From: Aplysia californica
Lineage: Eukaryota; Mollusca; Gastropoda; Aplysiida; Aplysiidae
Assembly: GCF_000002075.1 (NCBI RefSeq)
Contig: NW_004797312.1
Location: 1,100,853 to 1,164,852, forward strand
Length of the DNA: 64,000 bases
Direction of reading: 5' to 3'
The position numbers and the translations under genes are program-made. Shown here in pieces: positions 43,843 through 53,718 of this stretch (the stretch's first letter is position 1; each line of letters opens with the position of its first letter). The notes below the pieces were generated by a model. The model did no database searches and had not been told where the DNA came from. It saw nothing but the letters and a program-made list of their open reading frames with translations.

Positions 43843-46800
43843 GAAGAAGAAGAATAAAAAAGTTACTTATTTTTAAACAAAAATTACAGAAGTGACATGT
43901 TCAAAGAGACCACTGACATTTCACACAATTTCTTTGATGCATTTGGAATGAAAACTAGAAGGTATTGTTTTGTGATCAGGTAGGCCCTGTAGAACGTATA
44001 AATATGGAAAAGGCTCACATAGACTTAGGAGTTAAAATTTTGGTATAAATTCATACGTTTATCGAATAAGATGCACCAACTTATTCATGGCAAGTACCAT
44101 ATGTTTCACCCCTGCAGGTGGGGGTCCCCATAGTTTTACTATGGGGGGGTAAAGAATACACCTGCCATGATACTGCGTGTCGTAAGAGGCAACTAAAGGT
44201 GCATAGGTCTGGCCACCTGAAAAGTGCCAGTCTGCGGAGGGCCAACTACCCGACCCAGTAAAAAAGGAAAGTTATAGAAACACAAACAAACACGCCTTAT
44301 ATTTTTTCCATCTTGGGAGACGGAGGAGCTTCTGCATCAGCAGGAACAATGAAGGACAGCGGACAAAGCCGAAAGGAGCTTCTGACCCGAAACCTTCTCT
44401 GTCGAACAAGTCTCTCCGGATTGCATTGTGGAATGTTCGCACCATGTAGAAGCAGGAAAGAGTTCTCAAGTGACACAAGAGATGAAAAGATACAGGCTGC
44501 ACATACTAGGAGTCAGCGAAACCCACTGGATACAGTCTGGACCGAGGCAGCTCAGCTTGGGGGAACAAATATTATATTCTGGGAGGGAAGACAAGCACCA
44601 TGCGGAGGGAGTTGGAATTATTTTGAGTAAGTATGCACAGAAGTCACTTAGAGGATGGGAACCATAGGGGGAGAGGATCATCATGGCTTCTTTCACTACC
44701 AGAAGTAAGAGCATCAACATGAACATAGTACAGATCTACGCCCCAACAAACGATGCTTCGGATGAAGACAAGGATGCCTTTTACAGCCAGCTCCAGGGGG
44801 TCATCGACAAACTACCAAGGAAAGATGTCAACATCATAATGGGAGATGCTAATGCCAAGATTGGTCAGGACAACGTAGGTTACAAGGGAATCATGGGACA
44901 ACATGGCCTGGGACAAATGAATGAGAACGGTGAGAGATTTGCGAATATCTGTGCTTTCAACAGTCTTGTCATCGGAGGCTCTGTTTTTCCCCATAAGAGG
45001 ATCCACAAGGCTACTTGGGTATCACCGGATGGGGTAACAGAGAACCAGATCGATCATTTTTTTATCTCTCGTAGGCTCAGGCATTCACTAGAAGATGTCA
45101 AAGTACAGAGACGGGCAGACGTTGGATCGGATCATCATCTGCTGTTAGCAAAACTCAAGCTTCGTCTCAAAAAGCAAGGAACCAGAACAGGAACCAAGAG
45201 AATGAAGTTCCAAGTAAGTCTTTTAGATGAACACAAGAAACAGGAGTTTCAACTGCAGTTGAGGAACAGATTTCAACCCATGGCGGACCTTGGGGAGGAG
45301 GGCAAGGAGGGGGAGATGCACTGGACCAAGGTCAAAGAAGTCTTTACTTCAACATGTCAAGAAATACTCGGTGAGAAAAAATTGGAGCACAAGGAATGGA
45401 ATAGCCAACGGTCATTGGATTTGATTAGCATTAGAAGACAATTGAAAGCAGAGACAAATGCAAGTAGAACAAGGGGATCAAAAGCGGACGCATTGGAGCA
45501 GTACAGGACAATAGGTAAAGATATAAAGAGATCACTGAGAAAAGACAAGGAGGAATTTATGAACAGGCTTGCAGAGAGGGCAGAAGAAGGAGGGAACATG
45601 TGAATCCTTTACCAGACTACAAAGACTCTTTCGGGAAAATATGGGAAACCAGAAGTAACAGTAAAGGACCAAGAGGGGAAAACCATTTTTGGAAAGGAAG
45701 CTCAGTCGAGATGATGGGTAGAGCATTTCAACAGTCTCCTGAACAGACCACCACCAAGTAACCCGCCAAACATCCTGCCAGTAAGAAATGAGCTACCAAT
45801 CTGCTGTGATGCCCCATCAAAACAAGAGATTACGGAGGCCATTAAGAAGCTGAACAACGGTAAAGCGGCCGGTCCTGATCAGATTCCACCTGAGGCCCAG
45901 AAAACAGATGCCAATTTGACAGCAGACCTCCTTCTCCCATTGTTTACCTGGATCTGGAATGAGAGCAAGCTCCCAATGAACTGGAAAGAAGGGCACCTTG
46001 TGAAACTATTTAAAAAGCGGATCTCAGCAACTGCAGCAACTACCGAGGAATCACTCTTCTCTCAATACCAGGAAAGGTCTTCAACAGAATAATTCTGGAG
46101 AGAATCAAGTCCGCAACGGATCCAAGACTTCGAGACGAACAGGCTGGTTTTCGGAAAAAGCGGTCAACCACGGACCAGATTGCTACACTGAGGATCATAG
46201 AGGAACAGTCACTGGAGTGGAACTCCCAGTTGATCGTCAACTTTCTTGACTATGAGAAGGCCTTTGATAGCAGAGACCGAGCAACACTGTGGAAGGTACC
46301 GAGACATCACGGAATCTCACAGAAGTTGGTTAACCTCATCGGAAGCATGTACGAAGGGACAGGTTGCAGGGTTATACATGATGGCCAGCTCACTGACAGC
46401 TTTGACATCAAGACCGGTGTGAGACAGGGATGTTTACTATCACCTTTCCTCTTTATCTTGGCAATCAACTGGCTGATGAAGGAAACCACCAGAAGACACA
46501 GAAATGGTATACAGTGGACCCCATGGACACAGTTGGACGATCTGGACTTTGCAGATGACTTGGCGCTTGTGTCACACACTCAAGAACAGATGCAAGCAAA
46601 GACAACAATTTGAAACAGCCTATCAGAGATCCACCCCGGAAAGTCGAAAGTCCTACGGATGGATGCACTACGAAAGGAGCAGGTCACAGTACAAGGAAAT
46701 GAACTAGAAGACGTCGAATCCTTCTGCTATCTTGGGAGTATATTGACAGAGAGGGAGGAACAGGCGCTGAAATAAAGTCCCGCATTGGAAAGGCACAGAC

Positions 46801-47098
46801 TGCATTTATTTCTTTGAACACGATTTGGAGGACCAGGGATATCTCATTACGAACAAAGCTTAGAATTTTCAACTCAAATGTGAAGTCAGTCTTGTTGTAT
46901 GGATGTGAGTAGCAATGACCACGAAAATCCTTTTTTTGCCAGAAAGTGTTTGCAAATAGGTGCATTTTGTAGCTTTATCTTCACAGAGCATGGAACTTTT
47001 TGAATTTTTGAAATCCATCAATAAACAAAAAAGTTACAGATTTTTTAATCAATTAATTTCTGGTACACTTTTATATAATGAAAAAAGCCCAAAATATG

Positions 47099-47540
47099 GG
47101 ACGTTCTTTGGTGAGTTTTGAGACAATATTCGTCATAACTCGCTCATTTCTCGGAGTATCTAAAAGAAACTTGGCAACCCAGTACATTTTCTAGCGCAGA
47201 ATCTAGTCCTGCTTTCAGATTTTTCATAGCTATCCTATTTTTTGAGTTATGAAGACGTTTATAGGTAAAAATGTGGCGGTTTTTGGTGCGTTTTGATACA
47301 ATATTGTCATATCTCGCCTATTTCTTGGAATATGTAAATGAAAATTGGCAGTCTAGTACATTTTTGAATGCAGAATCTAGTCATGCTGTCAGATTTTTAA
47401 TATCTGTCATACTTTTCGAGTTGTAAAGACATTAACAGGTAAAAAAGTGGCGTTCTTTACAGATTTACAAAGATTATCAGTCATATATGTTCTCCCAAAG
47501 TCATGATATTTGAATGAAACTTGGCAACATAAAAGGTTCC
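47099..47540 (+). repeat. About 175-bp tandem repeat inside the TIR element
   Basis: Two full units and a partial third: gacaatattcgtcata, aaacttggcaac-cagtacatttt, gcagaatctagtc and aagacgtttataggtaaaaa recur in order at about 47099, 47275 and 47447. Confidence 0.85.
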
Positions 47541-47803
47541 TCCTTGCCAAGCAATGTTCTGGATGAATTTGTCACAAAAATGTAAGTAGAGAGAGCTACT
47601 AATAAATCCAGTTCTGTACTAGTAAAAGCATGCATACTTTGTTATAGAAAATAAGATCGTCTCTGTGTATATCCATTGTTGGACCGTGTCCTATTGTGTG
47701 TTAGATTTAGATGCGTTCAGATAATATAGTTTACAAGTCATGGGAATATTTCGCATGTGTAGGCTACAACTCATACAATAAATGAAACATATTTTTTACA
47801 CCC

Positions 47804-47885
47804 CCCCCCCTTCTCTCTCTCTCTCTCTCTCTCTCTCACGCGCGCACACACACACACATGCACGCGCGCGCACTCACGCACGCAC
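47804..47885. repeat. C run, (CT)n and (CA/CG)n microsatellite
   Basis: Adjoining simple repeats within the inserted TIR element. Confidence 0.92.
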
Positions 47886-49163
47886 GCGTGAACGATAACA
47901 ATGTATAAACAGGACTATCTTCCCAGACTGGACTAAATAAGTACCATACTCTTTAATAACAATCTTAATGCCTCACTTTTCCAAACAGAGCACACAGGAC
48001 GAGTCCAAGTGTGTGCTTTCCCAAGAGGGGGGAATAGGCTTTCATAACGCAAACACAATGCCATACCACTTCTCAAGATGTTTGCTTTTCTGTTTCTATT
48101 CTTCTGTCATGCAATCAAGCAAATAAAAATGACTACATCTATAGTATTGTGACTAAAATGCAACAAAAACGCAAGTTATCAAGGCTTCCTTTTAGTTTTC
48201 AAGTATCCTCCCCCCCCTTTCCGGTTCACATAAGCGGGGCCTCGTTTGTAGTGCCCGAGGCGACTGATGGCTGATGACGTCACTCAGTGGAAATTTCCCA
48301 GCAGCAGGACGTTCACCCAGTACGCGCAAATGGCAATGTCGCTTTTTCCCTTAGTTACTCCCACATTTTAAAAGATTACGCGAAAACCGCTAAACACAGA
48401 AGCTTGAAATTTTAAGGGAATAAAGAAAAATGGTGTACAACGTATCAGTCAGTTTGACAAATCACAGCTCCGAAAAATCTTCAAAGCGCACCACATCAAC
48501 CACTTTCGCAAACGTTTTCGACTGCTTCTAGGATGGGTACAATGTTGTCAAACTGCATACTATGAGATTGACCTCTTTTCTGATTGGCTACCAAGTTTCA
48601 TTAATATCCATTCACGAGAAGCGGCGTGAGAGCGAGTTGAAGACAACAACCTTTGCGTTAGTGCGTCCCACGAAACACCCCCGCCGCGGGGGCCAAAAAT
48701 CGGCAGAACAAAACGCGCTCGGTGGGCATTGCTAATGTGAGACGTGAAACGCATCCCAGACGTGTATAAAGAGGATCCAGGTTTTCTTAAACAAGTGTCT
48801 GAGGAAGCTACTGAGGATCAAATAGACAGGATCACCAACGAGGAAGTATGAAGAAGAACAAGACAGATCCCAGACAGAGATGAGGTGGGAAGAAGACGTT
48901 GGCGATGTATTGGACACACTTTCAGGAAGGCAAGCAGCTGCATAACAAGGAAAGTGTTAGATTGGAACTCACAGGGTAAAAGATCAAGGGGAAGACCACA
49001 TGGAACCTGGAAAAAAGTCACGGAAATGGATGTACAGAAAAGTGGGAAGACGTGGAGTGACATCAAGCGGCTAGCCCAGATTAGGGAAAGGTGGAAAGAG
49101 TTTGTTTGTACGTGGCCTATATCCTGATCCAGGGTGAGAAAGGCAAAGATGATGATGACCATC

Positions 49164-50109
49164 TTTTTGCCAGAGGATTTTTCATTAACCCTATCCATAC
49201 GCCCTGGGGTCATTTTGTACCCCCAGGGTTGTATCTTCCCATTTTAGAATACTTCTAGTACAAAGATCTCTTTGAAAGTTTCAGTAAAAAAAAATTTATC
49301 AAAAAAGCATTTTGACAGACTGCTATATATACAAATAACATGAGCGGACAATCGTGTTTACATATCAATGTATCAACAGTGGGGGGTTTCAGGGGGCCCT
49401 GGCAACAATAATTTAAAAACTCACACACACACACACACATAAATGCTAAACAATAACATGAGCGGACCATGGAGCTAAGTGGACAATCGGGGAAATTAGA
49501 GAGTTGGAATAGGCCGAGCCTTGCTTTGCATGGCAGCACTCGCCAAGTCGCGAGAAGGGCCGAGGGGGTTGCAATTATGCAAATTATGTGCTCTCGTGCG
49601 CATCTCTCGCCCTCCATTGTACTTTGCCGGGCCAGGAGTAGGCCTCGGCCAAGGCTAGCCTAGCAGAGTCGTGAGCAAAAAAATAGTGGACCACGTGATT
49701 AGATCAACCAATTAGCCTCAATGTGTCAGGGTTGTGGGTCAAAGGGCACGGCGGCACGGTCGTGATGACTGAAAAACCCGGTAAGAGACGACAGTCGGTA
49801 GTTGGCAGTCGAAGGTTGAGGACGTAGTAGAGTGAGTAGGGGAGTTCGGAAAGGAAGAATAGCGGACCACTAGACAACAGGGGCGTGCCATAGTGAAAGT
49901 AGTTCCGACCGGCGGTTACCGGCGGTCCGGTAAAGTACAATCTTACCAAGTTAAAGTACATGTAACTGTTTTTGAAAAGATTTAAAAAATTTTAAGAAAG
50001 GGAGGAATGTTGTAGAGTAATCATTATGTAACATTATAAGTAGGCCTTAGACCCACTTTCAGTATTCCATAACAAGTACTGTAAGAAAGTGGCTATTCTC
50101 TTTACAGTA
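49164..50109. other. No gene recognised
   Basis: Contains a (CA)n run near 49422-49440 and several CpG-bearing stretches, but no coding motif. At 50084-50099 lies a stray GAAAGTGGCTATTCTC, the end word of the type i MITE. Confidence 0.4.
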
Positions 50110-50350
50110 GGCCACCTCCATTCTCACCCCGGGTGAGAATAGCGCAGGCGAGTCTTTTGGCTATTCTCACCCGGTGTCCGTTCACTGTTATTTATAGCCT
50201 AGATCTAGGCCAACCAATTTTGCGTTCACCCTAAACCACAGAATTCTACACTGTGATTATAACACAAAAATTGTAGAATTCTGTGCCGTGAACAAACGTT
50301 CCATTACTACTGTTAGCCTACTAAAAGCGTACAACTTTGTCTGTGGGCAG

Positions 50351-50430
<80 letters not shown>
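50351..50430. repeat. (GA)n microsatellite in copy A
   Basis: About 38 uninterrupted GA units at the site where sister copies have 10-25 units. Confidence 0.95.
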
Positions 50431-50432
<2 letters not shown>

Positions 50433-50831
50433 TAGCGCAAGAACTTCCGGGCAAAACAAAATGGCGATCCGCGTAGTTCGGCTCGATTCGAAAAGTTAAA
50501 TAGCCGCAGCATCTTTGTAGACGACCAAATTAATTTACTTTTGTGTTTTAACATCATTTTTTAAACTTTGTTTTGGTCAATTTGATCGTCCACACCGATA
50601 GACAGTATTCAGAAAAAGACAGAGAGAGAGAAATGAGAGGAGTAGATCTTGCGAGAACTTCCGGGCAAAACAAAATGGCGACCCCCGTAGTTCGGCTCGA
50701 TTCGAAAAGTGAAATAGCCATAGTATAGCATCTTTGTAGACGATCAAATTAGCTTACTTTTGTGCTATAACGTAATCTTTTCTTTGCCTTTATCCATTTG
50801 ATCATCCACATCGATAGAAAGTATTCCGAAA

Positions 50832-51328
50832 GGCCACCTCTATTCTCACCCGGAGTGAGAATAGTGCAGGCGAGTCTTGTGGCTATTCTCACCCGGTGCG
50901 CGTTCACCAAATTTTGCGTTCACCCTAAACCACAGAATTCTACACTGTGATCACAGAAAAATTGTAGAATTCTGTGCCGTGAACAAACGTTCCATTACAA
51001 CTGTAGCCTACTAAAAGCGTACAATTTTGTCTGTGGGCAGTGGAGAGAGAGAGAGAGAAAGAGAGAGAGGAGTAGCGCGAGAATTTCCGGGCAAAACAAA
51101 ATGGCGACCCGCGTAGTTCGGCTCGATTCGAAAAGTTAAATAGCCGTAGCATCTTTGTAGACAACCAAATTAATTTACTTTTGTGTTCTAACATCATTTT
51201 TTAACTTTGTTTTGGTCAATTTGATCGTCCACACCGATAAACAGTATTCAGAAAGAGACAGAGAGAGAGAGAAGAGGGGAGGAGTTGATCTTGCGAGAAC
51301 TTCCGGGCGGGTGAGAATAGCCACTTTC
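50832..51328 (+). mobile_element. Mutator-like MITE type i, copy C, nested in A
   Basis: GGCCACCTCTATTCTCACCC to GAATAGCCACTTTC, flanked by perfect 9-bp repeats attccgaaa (50823-50831 and 51329-51337) made from the sequence of copy A. Confidence 0.88.
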
Positions 51329-51539
51329 ATTCCGAAATTAGGAAAAACAGGTCTTGTTTCACACCGGGTGAGAATAGCCTACGGTGGCAAGTCTCACCCG
51401 GGGTGAGAGGTCGATCGTATTTCTATTCTCACCCCGGGTTAGAATAGCCACTTTCTTCTAAGACTGTTCGCAAGTAGAATACACACAACACTTGAGACGG
51501 ATCTAGAATCTATATGAGTATGAGTAAAATAATACCAAG

Positions 51540-51770
51540 AAATCAAATGAGGTAGATTCTAGATCTAGAATCTATCTAGATCTAGATATCTAGATTTCTA
51601 GATCTAAAAACCTAGATCTAGATCTAGATCTAGATCTAGATCTAAATCTAGATCTAGATTTAATCTAGTAACGGGTATTGCTTAGTTGTAAAAATAGGCC
51701 TAGATCTAGATCTAGATTATAGATCTAGATCTATATCTAGATCTAGATCTCTAAATCTAATTATAAATCT
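51540..51770. repeat. AGATCT-rich hexamer tract
   Basis: Long runs of agatct/ctagat words, self-complementary on both strands. The same short word is scattered elsewhere (16345, 60500). Confidence 0.9.
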
Positions 51771-52751
51771 GATCTAAGGCAGACTGCTAGAGATCTAATA
51801 TAATAAATAATAAACTAAAATTTACCTCGTCTTTGAAACCTGGGAGGACAATTTGACTGCAAGGCCTACTTGAGTCCAGATCTAGACCCAAGATTACATA
51901 GCCTACTTTCTTTTTCATTGGCCTCGTAAAGTTCAGTTTAGACAAAGCGCAGATCTAAATATCTAGATTCTTGAGGTTTATTAGATCTCTAGTAGAGGTG
52001 TTTGGTATTTGGTACCCAGGTAGTGTTTACCGTTTTCGGCTCCCTTGACCGGAAAAAGATATTTTTCACGGTCGGCGAGTCAAATGTCATACCAATAATT
52101 TTTCAAGTATAAATATTAATACAAATTATGTAAAATGTTGTTGCTCTACGTCAGATATGTCCCTAATTTTGTATCATATTCTGTAAATGTTCTACCGTAG
52201 ATATGGGAATGGAAATTTTTAAAATAAAATTGAACTGGAATTATCCATTTGTCGCCCAATCTGGTATATATTGAGAATCGGGACGTTAAAAGTAATAACT
52301 TCCGGAATCAGGCAGTAGGCAGCCCAGTTTCATTTCTCTCACAGTTCATCACAAATCACAATTCAGTGAATTGGGAAAAGCTCAAATCAGCAACAGTTAG
52401 ATCAAGATCTAGTTTTGGATTGACTGAGTTCAGGTTAAAGGTACCAGGTTAATTTTTTTAAATAGTGTAGATGGTTTTTACGTCCTTATTGACACAGTAG
52501 ATCATCTAAATCTAAAAAAAGGCAGGGTTCGACCCTGCCTGTCACTGTCAGGATCCACCGGGGTTGTCTCGCTCAATGACTCCAATCCAATGTCATGGAT
52601 AGACCTACATGCATTAGACTAATGAATTAGAGTGATCGTACCGGTTCGGGCAGCACTTTTTTTTTTAGCTGTCGGGCACTGGAGTACATAAAGATCATTT
52701 AAAACTTTTTAAAAAATATCTAGAGTAGATCCTGGGGTGCGATATACCATA
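51771..52751. other. No gene recognised
   Basis: AT-rich. A few short frames without motifs. Confidence 0.4.
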
Positions 52752-53230
52752 GGCCACCTCTATTCTCACCTGGAGTGAGAATAGTGCAGGCGAGTCTTGT
52801 GGCTATTCTCACCCGGTGCGCGTTCACCCTAAACCACAGAATTCTACACTGTGATAACAGAAAAATTGTAGAATTCTGTGCCGTGAACAAACGTTCCATT
52901 ACAACTGTAGCCTACTAACAGCATACAATTTTGTCTGTGGGCAGTGGAGAGAGAGAGAGAAAGAGAGAGAGGAGTAGGCGTAGCGCGAGAATTTCCGGGC
53001 AAAACAAAATGGCGACCCGCGTAGTTCGGCTCGATTCGAAAAGTTAAATAGCTGTAGCATCTTTGTAGACAACCAAATTAATTTACTTTTGTGTTTTAAC
53101 ATCATTTTTTAACTTTGTTTTGGTCAATTTGATCGTCCACACCGATAGACAGTATTCAGAAAGAGACAGAGAGAAGAGGGGAGGAGTTGATCTTGCGAGA
53201 ACTTCCGGGCGGGTGAGAATAGCCACTTTC
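52752..53230 (+). mobile_element. Mutator-like MITE type i, copy D
   Basis: 479 bases, GGCCACCTCTATTCTCACCT to GAATAGCCACTTTC, with perfect 9-bp flanks tataccata (52743-52751 and 53231-53239). Confidence 0.9.
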
Positions 53231-53718
53231 TATACCATAAGCGATCTTTTGTTGATATCTCCGGAAGTTACTGGTGGATCTTCATGATTTTTTCACCAGA
53301 AGAGTTAAAAAGACCTCCTCACTCTATACGGTGTAGCTCTATCATACAAAACCCAGCAGTTTAAAATTCCTATGTTGTGGTGGTGTTTGTTTGGTACCGT
53401 GTGTCTGGTTTGGTGTGCAAGGTTTCTGTTTGGGTGCAACATATCGTCTGGTTGAGTGCGTAATAGTACCATGTTTACGGTTTGGTGGATTAACAAAGAA
53501 GAAATATGGACCAATTCAGACTAGTTTTCACCTTTGTGAATACATTTTGTAATAATATAGGACAAATGTCATAAAACAATATTATAATTAATGCTAAATC
53601 AAAGCCACACACACACAAACACATCTATCATATTAGGCAGTGACATACACAACATAGAGTCAACTCACATAAAGACAGCTGGCTTCCTGTTTACATGAAA
53701 TAAAAAGTATCCATTGTC

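Larger units (their letters stand above)
46910..48734. mobile_element. 1.8 kb TIR element inserted in the RTE LINE
   Basis: Starts TAGCAATGACCACG and ends with the complement of TAGCAATGCCCACC. atgtgag repeats on both sides (46903-46909 and 48735-48741), and removing the element plus one copy rejoins the LINE. There is no coding frame of note. Inside are a roughly 175-base tandem repeat, a CT/CA microsatellite and a TGACGTCA word (48275-48282). A 7-bp target duplication does not by itself decide a superfamily. Confidence 0.78.
44110..49163 (+). mobile_element. RTE-type LINE, near full length, split by a DNA transposon
   Basis: The 5' end (ccctgcaggtgggggtcccc) is followed by an endonuclease region in two frames: LHILGVSETHWIQSG, VQIYAPTNDAS, NIIMGDANAKIG, NQIDHFFISRRL, GSDHHLLLAKLKL. 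Reverse transcriptase: KAAGPDQIPPEA, EQAGFRKKRSTTDQI, DYEKAFDS, KTGVRQGCLLSP and a FADD box. The tail (48770-49163) reads RRRWRCIGHTFRK and GKRSRGRPHGTWKK and ends with (GAT)n. The RT part contains frameshifts. 46910-48734 is an inserted element. Confidence 0.85.
50110..51455 (+). mobile_element. Mutator-like MITE type i, copy A (expanded, with nested copy)
   Basis: Begins GGCCACCTCCATTCTCACCC and ends GAATAGCCACTTTC. The internal segment with ACTTCCGGGCAAAACA, AAATGGCGA and TAGTTCGGCTCGATTCGAAA is present twice (about 50430 and 50645). Copy C lies within it. No clear 9-bp target duplication was found for A itself. Confidence 0.7.

Noticed and set aside
48275-48282. A CRE (TGACGTCA) promoter element of the Roco gene
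   Set aside because: It lies inside the inserted TIR element more than 4 kb upstream. A single 8-base word is weak evidence.
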